Shown here: piece by piece, positions 9,101-16,411 of the stretch
Numbering within the stretch: the first letter of the stretch is position 1
How the letters are laid out: every line of letters begins with the position of its first letter
Program-made: the position numbers and the translations under genes
DNA from: Mycobacterium sp. shizuoka-1
Lineage (GTDB): Bacteria; Actinomycetota; Actinomycetes; Mycobacteriales; Mycobacteriaceae
Assembly: GCF_002723835.1 (NCBI RefSeq)
Contig: NZ_BEWG01000087.1
Location: forward strand, 1-64,000
Length of the DNA: 64,000 bases
Direction of reading: 5' to 3'
The notes under the pieces: generated by a model
Databases searched by the model: none
What the model saw: the letters and a program-made list of their open reading frames with translations, nothing else
Told to the model about the DNA's origin: nothing

Positions 9101-10648
9101 CAACCCCCGCGCCGGCCTTGGTTGCCGCCCCTGGCGCCGGTCTACGCCCTGGAGAGACTCACCGGACTGGCCCGCGACGAACAGCTGGTGATCGGACAGG
9201 CGGACTGGCCCGACGACCAGACACAGCGCCTGGGCGTCCTCAACCCGGACCGTGACGGCAACATGGCCATCATCGGCACCGGCGGGTCGGGCAAGTCGAC
9301 GGTGCTGCGCACCCTGGCGATCTCGGCCGCGGTGAGCCCCGGCGGCGCACCGGTGCACGTCTACGGGTTCGACTTCGGATCGGGCAGCCTGCGGATGCTC
9401 GACGCGCTGCCACACGTGGCCGCGATCGTCGACGCCGCCGATGACGAACGCATCGGCCGGGTCTTGCGCCGGTTGACCGCACTTCTCGACGAGCGCTCGG
9501 CGAAGTTCAGCCGCGCGCACGCCTCCGACATCGTCCAATACCGCCAGCTGACAGGGGAACCCGAGCCGCGCATCCTCTTGCTCGTCGACGGTATCGCTGC
9601 CTTCCGCGACGCCTACGAGCACACCTCCCGCTCCCCGAACTTCGGCATGTTCACCCAGCTCGCCGCCGACGGCCGGATGCTGGGTATCCACGTGATCGTC
9701 GCCGCCGACCGTCCCGGTGCGCTGTCGGCGTCGTTGTCCTCGACCATTCAACGGCGGCTGGTCCTGCGGCTCGCCTCCGACGACGACTACGGCCTGGCGG
9801 GCGTGTCCGCCGACGTGCTGTCGGCGGCTTCACCGCCAGGGCGCGGGGTGATGGACGGCCAAGAGGTGCAGGTCGCAGTCTTCGGTGGCGACGCCAACAC
9901 CGCGGTTCAGGGACGCGCGATTGCTCAGCTGGCCGAAGCGATGCGCGACAAGGGATTTCAGGAACCCGAGCCGGTCGTCCGGCTGGCAGAGCAGATCCCG
10001 CTTCATGCGCTGTCCGCGACGGCGGCGCCCGGCAGCCCCGCCATCGGTGTCGCCGCCGAGACGCTGGCGCCGATCGGGGTCAGCCCGCACGGGGTGTTCA
10101 TGGTGACCGGTCCGCCGGGCAGTGGGCGAACGTCGACGCTGCTGACCCTGGCTCAGGCCGTGCGGCGCACCAACCCGGGGATCCGGCTGGTCTATCTGGC
10201 GCCCGCGGCGTCGACAGCAGCCGGTGCCGGTGGCTGGGACGACGTGGTGGTCGGGCCTTCGCGAGTGGCCGATTACGCCAACGAACTGATGGTGCGACTC
10301 CCGGCCGACGCGGCCGACACCCTGATGGTTGTGATCGAATCGGTGGCCGATTTCGGGGGCAGCGAAGCTGAGAACGACCTGACCCGACTGGTGAAAACAC
10401 TCAGTGAGGCTTCGGTTTTCGTGGTCGGTGAATCAGGAGTGTCGTCGTGGAGCCAAGCCTGGCAACTCGCCCAGCCGTTCAAGTCCGCGCGCCGCGGGAT
10501 CGTGCTGGCCCCCGACGGCACCGACACCGACAGTTTGTTGAGCACCTCGATCGGACACGTCCACGGCAGCTACTTCCCGCCCGGCCGCGGGGTGCTGATC
10601 GAGCGCGGGAAGGGCACCTGGTTCCAGGTCGCCCAGCCGTCCATCTAG
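6200..10648 (+). CDS. FHA-domain EccC/EssC-type type VII secretion ATPase
   Basis: The protein has 1482 residues. Residues 1-95 look like a ubiquitin-like domain (LKIILRRPDG ... SIGDLAAAL), ~103-197 an FHA domain, and ~240-281 two membrane helices, followed by three FtsK/SpoIIIE-type ATPase domains. Domain 1 has Walker A GGTTGSGKSE (~701) and Walker B LIIIVDEF (~804). Domain 2 has GTGGSGKST (~1026) and ILLLVDG (~1124). Domain 3 has GPPGSGRTST (~1303) and a degenerate LMVVIES. This is the motor architecture of type VII systems that recognises and moves WXG100 substrates across the membrane. Mycobacterial ESX EccC proteins lack an FHA domain; the FHA-first arrangement is like Firmicutes EssC and some Streptomyces proteins. 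The FHA domain should bind phosphothreonine, and a kinase and PP2C lie 2 kb away. Confidence 0.92.
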   Translation: MQLKIILRRPDGTHAQLAVTADATASIGDLAAALVSGDPERRTAAAPVGATLKLEHSSFDSGTPGRVLDPRRSLIDSGIRSGSTVSVASAPANPVSRSRRGRSVAVLRVLAGPDAGREFPLSAGNSRIGTALTSDVLLSDPSLSEVHAAIAVGDTVEISNLAGPNGVLVGGVPVQRAVIGATDTVRVGSTELAVLPTVRSRAAQSDSSAIEFNRSPRVVARFAERRFVTPQIPPRPEPQHLPIVSMLLPLVMGLVLLVTTRSLLSVLFVALSPLLMIGMYFDTRRQEKKRRQEAIARFAESLRVLAEELTTAQRVERATRLAETPALSQTVEAIHRLGPLLWTHRPENPEFLSIRMGLGDAPSRCVVEIHEGQDGDAHYAAQLNELRDEFALVSEVPIVADLRECGALGLCGPRGLVDGVARGVVMQLVGLHSPADLAVAAFSSPQARQCWEWLEWLPHAGSVHSPLTGNHLTESASGAASLLARLEDLVKKRREGVDVNAPSFGVIAENGTSFDAPAQGVLPAVVVIVEDTAPIDRPRLTRLAEHGATVGVHVIWVATEVTSLPAACRTFLLVDNASAGSTVGEVRRGRHTFPIACETLDIPDAVQVALLLAPVVDVGAAVEDETDLPRSVSYVTLAGAGLAGDPATVTRDWLANESVTSRRPRSQTPSGQPITLRALVGSTGTADFHLDLREHGPHALVGGTTGSGKSEFLQTWVLGMAAAHSPDRVTFLFVDYKGGAAFAECVHLPHTVGLVTDLSPHLVRRALTSLRAEIRRREELLNHKGAKDLVTLEQTGDPDTPPSLIIIVDEFAALVNEVPEFVDGVIDVAQRGRSLGLHLILATQRPAGVIKDNLRANTNLRIALRLNDVDDSVDVIEDPLAAHFPLGVPGRAVAKTGPGRLTVFQSGYVGGFTSDEPEQAPIDVCEFVFGRRRQWLTAVGAGRKAAGPTDIKRIVATIRSATDTLAIQPPRRPWLPPLAPVYALERLTGLARDEQLVIGQADWPDDQTQRLGVLNPDRDGNMAIIGTGGSGKSTVLRTLAISAAVSPGGAPVHVYGFDFGSGSLRMLDALPHVAAIVDAADDERIGRVLRRLTALLDERSAKFSRAHASDIVQYRQLTGEPEPRILLLVDGIAAFRDAYEHTSRSPNFGMFTQLAADGRMLGIHVIVAADRPGALSASLSSTIQRRLVLRLASDDDYGLAGVSADVLSAASPPGRGVMDGQEVQVAVFGGDANTAVQGRAIAQLAEAMRDKGFQEPEPVVRLAEQIPLHALSATAAPGSPAIGVAAETLAPIGVSPHGVFMVTGPPGSGRTSTLLTLAQAVRRTNPGIRLVYLAPAASTAAGAGGWDDVVVGPSRVADYANELMVRLPADAADTLMVVIESVADFGGSEAENDLTRLVKTLSEASVFVVGESGVSSWSQAWQLAQPFKSARRGIVLAPDGTDTDSLLSTSIGHVHGSYFPPGRGVLIERGKGTWFQVAQPSI

Positions 10649-10664
10649 TACCGGGGAGGCAGTC

Positions 10665-11675
10665 ATGGCGTATAACGGTGCCGATGTCGATCAGCTTCGC
10701 ACGGCGGCAAAGCAATTCGACAGCGTGGCCGGCGCCCTCGAGGGGGTGGCCAAGGCGGTGAGCTCGTCGATCAACGGGCCATGGTGGGGTACCGACGCCG
10801 ATCGATTCCGATCGCAGTGGACCGGCACATCACAGCCCAACGTGCGGGCGGCGGTGTCGGCATTACGTGACGGCGCGGTCAGCCTGCGGCGTAACGCCGA
10901 CGAGCAGGAGAAGGTCAGCAACACTGGGGACAGGCCGCGCGCGGCGGCGCCGGTGGGGACTGCGCAGCTCTTCGCGCATATCGACAACTACAACAAAGAC
11001 GGTGACGGGGTACGCATCGAGCGAGTCATCGGACCTGACGGTAAGACCCGACTGATCGTCTATTTCCAGGGTATGAACACCACCGACAATCGGACCTTGG
11101 AGCGCAACGTTCCGCTGCTGGACGGCAAGGTGGATCCGACCGTGGTTGCTCGAATTCGCGAGGCTCTCAAGTTCTCTCCCGACGGCGCCAACACCGACGT
11201 CATGCTGGTGGGATTCAGCCAGGGCGGGATCGACGCCCAGAACGTCGCCACGCAAGCCGATGGCCTGGGGTTCCACGTGACCAATTTGGTCACCTACGGC
11301 TCGCCCATCATCAGTGGCAACCTGGACGGCGTTGAGACCGTGCATCTTCACGGCAATACGTCAGAAGGTATCCCTGACATGGTTCCCGGGGCAGGGGCGA
11401 TAGTGAATTCGATCAATACCGTCGTGCCGGGTGCCAATGTGTTCACCATGATCGCCGGTGTGGCCAATCAGAACCCACTGCCGTGGAATTCGGTTTTCCA
11501 GTCCGACTCTGATGTGCCGATGGAGAAGCTGCTCGAAAAGGGCTACGACCACACCTTGCTGTACGACGATGTGGCCAAGGACTTCGACAATTCGTCGGAT
11601 CCCCGGTTCACCGATGTCAAGGCCAGCATGAAGAAGTTCCAGGGCACGATCGTCGACGTCTCGCCGTCCAAGTGA
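10665..11675 (+). CDS. WXG100-like domain fused to alpha/beta-hydrolase (candidate secreted lipase/esterase)
   Basis: The ATG at 10665 follows GGGGAGG. Residues 1-90 form a WXG100-like hairpin with the turn GPWWGTDADRF. Residues ~100-336 look like an alpha/beta-hydrolase: nucleophile elbow GFSQGG (Ser near 184), a strand-rich core with TYGSP, and a likely catalytic His in GYDHTLLYDD near residue 288. The gene is 16 bases behind the secretion ATPase, so the enzyme is a natural candidate cargo for it. Substrate unknown; esters or cell-envelope lipids are possible. There is no signal peptide, which agrees with export by the WXG100 domain. Confidence 0.8.
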   Translation: MAYNGADVDQLRTAAKQFDSVAGALEGVAKAVSSSINGPWWGTDADRFRSQWTGTSQPNVRAAVSALRDGAVSLRRNADEQEKVSNTGDRPRAAAPVGTAQLFAHIDNYNKDGDGVRIERVIGPDGKTRLIVYFQGMNTTDNRTLERNVPLLDGKVDPTVVARIREALKFSPDGANTDVMLVGFSQGGIDAQNVATQADGLGFHVTNLVTYGSPIISGNLDGVETVHLHGNTSEGIPDMVPGAGAIVNSINTVVPGANVFTMIAGVANQNPLPWNSVFQSDSDVPMEKLLEKGYDHTLLYDDVAKDFDNSSDPRFTDVKASMKKFQGTIVDVSPSK

Positions 11676-12616
11676 ACCCCGCGCCGCCCACCTGGTCCGA
11701 TCCCAATGCCGCACCGCCGGCATCACCGCGGACCAACACGATCCTTGCGGTGGCCGCCGTCGCACTGACCGCGGTGGTGTTGGCGACTCTCGTCGGTGTG
11801 GTTCTCGCCGAGCGCGACACGATCTTCGACGAGCACGGCCCCGGCCGGCCCGCCGCCACCCTGATCGCCGCGAACAGCCCCGGAACCGAGCCGTTCATGG
11901 CGGCATCGGCCGTCCCGACGGTGCTGGTGTCACCGGCCGCGGTGCAGGCGATCCAAACCGACACCAACGGATTGGCGGTGTCGAAGGAGCGGGGTGTGCG
12001 GTTGGTGTCCGGCGCCCATCCCGGGCTCTACGGTGCGACCGAGAACACCGCGCCGTGTGATGCTCCCGCGCTGGCCAACTTCCTGGATGCCCACTCCGGC
12101 CGGGCCCGGGCCTGGGCCGAGGTGGAAGGTATTCGGCCCCAGCAGGTTCCGTCCTTCCTCAACACGCTGACGCCGGCGGTGCTGACCGTGGACACCTGGG
12201 TGAGCGCGCACGGATATGGCACCGATGGACGGCCCACCCGCACGCAGGCGGTCCTGCAGGCGGGCACCGCGGTGATGGTCGACCCTGCCGGCGTTCCGCG
12301 GGTGCGGTGCGCGGGAGCGCACCCGCTCACCCCGCCCGCCGACGTGAGCTTCACGACGCTCCAACAGTCCGGTGCGCCCTGGCCGGGCTACGACGCGCAG
12401 AACGTGGTCGCCGTCGCGTACACCCAAGGACCGTCGTCGTTCAGTGACCCGACGCCGACGTCGCCGCTGACCACCTTCACTCTCACCGATCTGAGCTCCG
12501 GCGAGCCGGTGTCGCGCGGTGCCGGCGGCACCATCGATCTGAGCGCGTCGGGTGAGGCCGCGATCGCCCTTCCCGACCCGATCACCGCCAACCACGCAAG
12601 CCCGGTCGGCCGCTGA
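11672..12616 (+). CDS. DUF6777-like membrane-anchored protein
   Basis: The GTG at 11672 overlaps the previous stop (GTGA), so translation is coupled to the hydrolase gene. The 314-residue product has one N-terminal membrane helix at ~25-48 (AVAAVALTAVVLATLVGVVL) and an extracytoplasmic domain with GLYGATENTAPCD, ARAWAEVEGI, TPAVLTVDTWV, QAVLQAGTAVMVD and PRVRCAGAHPL, a pattern I recognise as the DUF6777 domain common in Streptomyces. Its function is unknown; two Cys residues may form a disulfide. As the third gene of the ATPase operon it may sit at the outer face of the secretion complex or act as a maturation or immunity partner of the hydrolase. Confidence 0.75.
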   Translation: MNPAPPTWSDPNAAPPASPRTNTILAVAAVALTAVVLATLVGVVLAERDTIFDEHGPGRPAATLIAANSPGTEPFMAASAVPTVLVSPAAVQAIQTDTNGLAVSKERGVRLVSGAHPGLYGATENTAPCDAPALANFLDAHSGRARAWAEVEGIRPQQVPSFLNTLTPAVLTVDTWVSAHGYGTDGRPTRTQAVLQAGTAVMVDPAGVPRVRCAGAHPLTPPADVSFTTLQQSGAPWPGYDAQNVVAVAYTQGPSSFSDPTPTSPLTTFTLTDLSSGEPVSRGAGGTIDLSASGEAAIALPDPITANHASPVGR

Positions 12617-12639
12617 CCGCACGGGTCCCCGGTGCGGTG

Positions 12640-12655
12640 TACGCCATTCGGATGA
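12640..12655 (+). promoter_or_regulatory. Degenerate island dyad site J
   Basis: It reads TACGCCATTCGGATGA, three mismatches to TCRNNCGWWCGNNYGA, but the 3' half (TTCGNNTGA) is intact. It is centred 120 bases before the WXG100 start at 12767. A possible -10 (TACAGT, 12696-12701) lies ~50 bases downstream. Confidence 0.35.
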
Positions 12656-12766
12656 ATCCGCCGACAAACCCTCGCGACGCCGCTCCGCGGTGCCCTACAG
12701 TCGTGCCAACCACAGTCTCGCCAGCCCGATCCACGATGGCCGGACGCAAACAGGAAGGCATCACCA

Positions 12767-13039
12767 ATGGCACGTATGGGGATGGACGTCGACGCCGTCG
12801 AGAACACCGGTCGCCAGCTCAAGTCCCACGCGGCCAACGTCGGGAACCTGGTCTCCCAGATCGACAAGGTGGTGCAGTCGCTGACTTCAGTCTGGGACGG
12901 CAAGGACGCCCAGACGTTCGTGAACGATTGGTGGCCGCAGCACAAGAAGGCGCTGCTGGACGCCCAGAATCAGATCGACGGGCTGGGCCAGTCCGCGCTC
13001 AACAACGCCTCCGAGCAGCGCAACGTCTCGTCCCACTGA
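12767..13039 (+). CDS. WXG100 family protein (Esx-like)
   Basis: This 90-residue protein is a typical single-domain WXG100: two helices around SVWDGKDA, no signal peptide, start MARMGMDVDAVENT. The ATG is preceded by CAGGAAGGCATCACCA. It is close to the first 95 residues of the protein at 780, so the two may share a partner or heterodimerise with each other. It has its own upstream region with a degenerate dyad, separate from the ATPase operon. The last ~70 bases overlap the convergent kinase gene. Confidence 0.9.
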   Translation: MARMGMDVDAVENTGRQLKSHAANVGNLVSQIDKVVQSLTSVWDGKDAQTFVNDWWPQHKKALLDAQNQIDGLGQSALNNASEQRNVSSH

Positions 13040-14346
13040 CAGCGGCTCGCCGCGGACAGTCGCGGCGACGACACGCTGACCTGGTTGGCGGCCGGGGCAC
13101 CGAATGTCGTTGACCGGCCGGTCATCACCGCCCAGGCGATGAACGCCGACAACGCGATGGCCAGCACCCCGAGCACGATCAACACCACGGTCAGGGTGCG
13201 GGTGCTCATACCGGCGATCTTCGGGCTCGATCCGCGGGCGCCGGCTTGGCTGATCGGTCCGGTGCTGGCCGGCGTCGCCGCGGGGTGGGGGGCGGTGCGA
13301 TAACCAGGCCCCTCGCCGCGGCGCGCCTGACGGGCTTCGTCGATCGCGCACCAGGGGCACGCCGCACACGAGACCGGAATCTGATGGTGCCCCGCCGGGC
13401 ACGTCGTCACGGTGATCCGTTGCAGCGCGTCACGCCATTGGCCGGCGGTGGGACGCTGGCTGGGATCGACGGCACCCGCGGTGAACGCGCGATAGAACAG
13501 CTGTTGAATCTCACCGGGCAGGAACGTCACTGGCGGCGCCATCGGGTGGGTACGCAACTGCGACGACGGACCGCCGGCCCAATCGCCGTTACGGGCCAAT
13601 GCCAATGCGGCGGGCTGCTCGCCGGGACCGGTCCACTCACCTCTCAGGAACGGGTGATTGCCGCCCATCAGAAGTTGATGGATGTGGATCGCCAGTGCGA
13701 ACAGGTCGGAAGCCTGGCTGCGCGGTTGGGTGTGCAGATCGATACCGGTCAGCTCGGGGGCGGTGAATTCGGGTCTGCCGACCGTGCACAGATACTGCTG
13801 ACCGGCCGGATCGGTGAACTGCATGGAATCGCAGTCGACCAGCGTGACCTCGGTGGTGTCGGACACCAGGATGTTGCGTTCCTGGAAGTCGCCGATCACC
13901 GCGCCGACCCAGTGCACAACCTCGACCGCCAGACACAGATTGGCTGCCACGTTCACCAGGTGGCCCCAGGTGGCGTGCTTGACCCACTGTGGCGCGTTCG
14001 GCGGCGGGTCGCGCCGGTTGGACGGATTGCTCAGCGCGTGGATCTCGACGGAGGTCGCGGTGGCGATCTTGGGCATGACGTAACCCACGAGACTCGGCCC
14101 ATCGCTGAGCGTGCTGATCGGCCAGGTCAGAACCGCGAAGCCGTTGGGCTGGATCGCTCCCTCCGGTGAGGCCCGGGTCATCGCGGCGACTTTGGCCAGT
14201 TTGTGGTACAGGTTTGGCAGGTTCGGATGAAACACCTTGGCCGCCCAGTCCGGTCGCCCGACGACGTCGTAGATGGTGCCTTCACCGGCTTTGGCCAGCG
14301 CGGGTCCCAACGTCACCGACTGTCCGGTCCCCAGCAGCAGGTTCAC
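12970..14346 (-). CDS. Ser/Thr protein kinase with Cys cluster and membrane helix (TerY-P triad type)
   Basis: The 458-residue protein has a kinase-like domain at ~15-300: glycine loop GEGTIYDV, Lys in WAAKVF, catalytic loop GDFQERNILV (Asp and Asn kept), metal-binding LVDCDS in place of DFG, and TAPEL. After it comes a Cys/His cluster (CPAGHHQ ... CAACPWC), typical of the COG4248-like kinases of TerY-P triads, then a membrane helix near residues 395-420. The last ~25 codons run antisense to the end of the WXG100 gene. It starts with a GTG whose GTGA overlaps the PP2C stop. It probably phosphorylates partners in the island, such as ligands of the FHA domain; that is inference. Confidence 0.88.
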   Translation of the reverse strand: MNLLLGTGQSVTLGPALAKAGEGTIYDVVGRPDWAAKVFHPNLPNLYHKLAKVAAMTRASPEGAIQPNGFAVLTWPISTLSDGPSLVGYVMPKIATATSVEIHALSNPSNRRDPPPNAPQWVKHATWGHLVNVAANLCLAVEVVHWVGAVIGDFQERNILVSDTTEVTLVDCDSMQFTDPAGQQYLCTVGRPEFTAPELTGIDLHTQPRSQASDLFALAIHIHQLLMGGNHPFLRGEWTGPGEQPAALALARNGDWAGGPSSQLRTHPMAPPVTFLPGEIQQLFYRAFTAGAVDPSQRPTAGQWRDALQRITVTTCPAGHHQIPVSCAACPWCAIDEARQARRGEGPGYRTAPHPAATPASTGPISQAGARGSSPKIAGMSTRTLTVVLIVLGVLAIALSAFIAWAVMTGRSTTFGAPAANQVSVSSPRLSAASRCQWDETLRCSEALLSADWPSPSI

Positions 14347-15368
14347 TTCTCCGACCGCCGAAAGAGCCGGGGCCGGCCCGAAGGCTTGCCGATGGGGGTG
14401 GTCTCGGGTTCGGGCGCCTCGTCGCCTGCCGGCGATACGGGTTCGGGCGCAGGCTCAGGCGTCTGCGCCGTGATCGGTGTCTGATCCGAAATAGCTTGTA
14501 CAGCAACAGAATTCGGGTGCAGCACCGACGGACTCGGTGAGCTGGCCGTCATCTTGGTTATCGGTGTCGGGCTGGGGTAGTAGTCGTCGTCCTGCCAGTG
14601 CAGGGTGGCCAGCACCATGGTCTTGTCGTCGCCGGTCTGGTCGTCCTCGATGCTGCGCAGCAGAGAGGCGAAGTTGGCTGAGGTGCCCCCGGCGCGCACC
14701 CGTTCCCACGAGCCTCGGAAGAAGGGCTCGTAGGCTTCGCCGCTGGCGACATTGGTGATCTTGTACGTCATTCCGTCGGTGCTGAGCGCGAATGCCGTGA
14801 CCGCCGGGCGCACCACCGTGCGGAAGGATTCCTCGAACGCACCATCGGACTGCAGGAACCAGGTGGCGTTCTGGTAGTCGTCCTTGGCCTCGATCAGCAG
14901 TGTCTCGATGCCACCCTCGGTTTCGATGGCGATGATGCCGTCGCCGATCTGACCGAAGGCGGCGCGGTCGCGGTCGGCCAACGCCACACACAGCGTGGTG
15001 GCCAGCTTTGCGCTGTCCAGCCCGAAGTAACGCGCTTGAGCGTGAACATGTTCGGTGGCCTTGTCGAACAGGCCCCGCAACATCTGCTCGGCTTCCTCGG
15101 CTGTGCTGCTGCGGAATTCGCGGATGAACCGAGATCGCATGGCATTGGCCAGCACACTCTGGCAGGCGGTGTAGGCGCCCCAGGCCGACGTCCCGGTGAC
15201 CGAGCCCGCGCCGTCGGCCACCGCCGCCACCACGAAATCCTGAGTGACGCCGAAGCAGTACGCGTCGTCACAACCCAGACCGCGCCGCTGATGCTCGGAT
15301 CCCACGACCGAGGCGCCGCACACGCCCCACTGCCAACTGCCGCGCGCCCCGGTGACGGGGTGGGTCAT
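14343..15368 (-). CDS. PP2C-family protein phosphatase
   Basis: The protein has 341 residues with PP2C metal-binding motifs: DDAYCF (~34), VAAVADGAGS (~51), QIGDG (~141) and DDKTMV (~255). A Pro/Ser/Thr-rich tail of about 70 residues follows the catalytic domain. The ATG at 15368 overlaps the VWA stop and its stop overlaps the kinase start, so the three genes are translationally coupled. In TerY-P triads the phosphatase counteracts the adjoining kinase; here it would set the phosphorylation state of the secretion machinery or membrane proteins. Confidence 0.9.
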   Translation of the reverse strand: MTHPVTGARGSWQWGVCGASVVGSEHQRRGLGCDDAYCFGVTQDFVVAAVADGAGSVTGTSAWGAYTACQSVLANAMRSRFIREFRSSTAEEAEQMLRGLFDKATEHVHAQARYFGLDSAKLATTLCVALADRDRAAFGQIGDGIIAIETEGGIETLLIEAKDDYQNATWFLQSDGAFEESFRTVVRPAVTAFALSTDGMTYKITNVASGEAYEPFFRGSWERVRAGGTSANFASLLRSIEDDQTGDDKTMVLATLHWQDDDYYPSPTPITKMTASSPSPSVLHPNSVAVQAISDQTPITAQTPEPAPEPVSPAGDEAPEPETTPIGKPSGRPRLFRRSEK

Positions 15369-16063
15369 GCGCTCGTCCAGCCGCTCACCGGCGGCAGGTT
15401 GATCCGGTCGCCCATCGCACCGAGGGCTTCATCGCTGCGGGCGTAGTCGGTGGAATTGGACACGTTGCTCAGCGACGCGGACAACCACTCGAAGAGTTCC
15501 TCATACATCAGCCCGTTCAGCGGTGCGGGGGACCGTTGAACCGACAACCGGCCCAGCTGTCGATAATCCACCCCGGAACCCGCGCCGACCGGGAAAACGG
15601 TGACACCCCTGCTGGTTTCGGCGGCGTTGAGCCGGGCAACCGCGGCATCGAACCCGTCGACGTTCGGCTTGCCGTCGGTGAGGATCAGGATCCAGGGCCG
15701 GTAGTACTGCAGCCCGGCCGCCTTGTAGGCGTGCTTGCGGTCCTCGAGGATGTCGAGCGCCAGGTGGATCCCGGCGGCCATGTTCGTGGTACCCGACGCG
15801 GTGAACCTCGCGGGCTGCAGCGTGCGGGCTTCCTGCATCGGCACCAGCACGGTGGCGGCCGACCCGAACGTGACGACGGCGACTTCGACCCGCTTGCTGG
15901 CCAGAGTGTCGTTGTGCAAGTAGTGCACGAACGAGGAGAACCCGTGCTCGAGGGCCGCGATGGGATCCCCGTTCATCGAGCCCGACACGTCACACAGCAC
16001 GACGCACGCCACCCGAGGATCAGGGTTCTCATCATTGAGCTCGACCGCCCAGAAGTCAGACAC
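15365..16063 (-). CDS. TerY-like von Willebrand factor A domain protein
   Basis: The protein has 232 residues, nearly all a VWA domain with an intact metal-ion-dependent adhesion site: DVSGSM near residue 25, Thr in GTTNMAAG near 93, and LTDG near 130. There is no signal peptide. The GTG at 16063 follows AAGGAG. It is first in the VWA-PP2C-kinase operon, the gene order and families of TerY-P triads, where the VWA protein is thought to scaffold metal-dependent protein assembly. Confidence 0.9.
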   Translation of the reverse strand: MSDFWAVELNDENPDPRVACVVLCDVSGSMNGDPIAALEHGFSSFVHYLHNDTLASKRVEVAVVTFGSAATVLVPMQEARTLQPARFTASGTTNMAAGIHLALDILEDRKHAYKAAGLQYYRPWILILTDGKPNVDGFDAAVARLNAAETSRGVTVFPVGAGSGVDYRQLGRLSVQRSPAPLNGLMYEELFEWLSASLSNVSNSTDYARSDEALGAMGDRINLPPVSGWTSA

Positions 16064-16221
16064 GGCGCTCCTTAACTCCGTCGACAGATACTTCGCCAGA
16101 TCCTCTCATCGCCGCCGCCGCGATTCATCGCTAACCGGGCACGTGATGACTGTTCGGCCGGGCCGGCGTAGCCGGCCGGTGGCGGTCGCGGGTTCGCTGT
16201 CGCACGGTTCTGGGGTCGCCG

Positions 16222-16237
16222 TCGGTCGAACGTATGA
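16222..16237 (+). promoter_or_regulatory. Island dyad site C
   Basis: It reads TCGGTCGAACGTATGA, a full match to TCRNNCGWWCGNNYGA. It is centred 183 bases before the GTG at 16412 and 167 bases before the VWA gene on the other strand. Confidence 0.6.
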
Positions 16238-16293
16238 ATTTCGGCGATCCGGACAGGCGAGGTCCGGGTGCGGCCCACCGGAGTGCGGATCGT

Positions 16294-16309
16294 TCGTCCG
16301 AACGTCTGA
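16294..16309 (+). promoter_or_regulatory. Island dyad site D
   Basis: It reads TCGTCCGAACGTCTGA, a full match to TCRNNCGWWCGNNYGA, centred 111 bases before the GTG at 16412. Confidence 0.6.
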
Positions 16310-16411
16310 TTTTGGGGCCTAACGTGCACCGTGACGATGGCCGGTCGGGTTATATGACGGGGAAATGCCACGAATCATCACCCGACGGTCCGGTTTCTCT
16401 GGGGGATCCTT

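Larger units (their letters stand above)
16064..16411. other. Divergent intergenic region with two full dyad sites
   Basis: These 348 bases separate the VWA operon (leftward) from the polytopic membrane gene (rightward). Two full matches to the island dyad are spaced 72 bases apart (16222-16237 and 16294-16309). A weak related sequence on the minus strand near 16146-16161 lies ~90 bases before the VWA start. TTATAT near 16350 is a possible -10 for the rightward gene. No additional gene was seen. Confidence 0.5.

Noticed and set aside
15536..16075. Plus-strand frame opposite the VWA gene
   Set aside because: No ribosome binding site and shadow composition; the VWA metal-site motifs establish the other strand.
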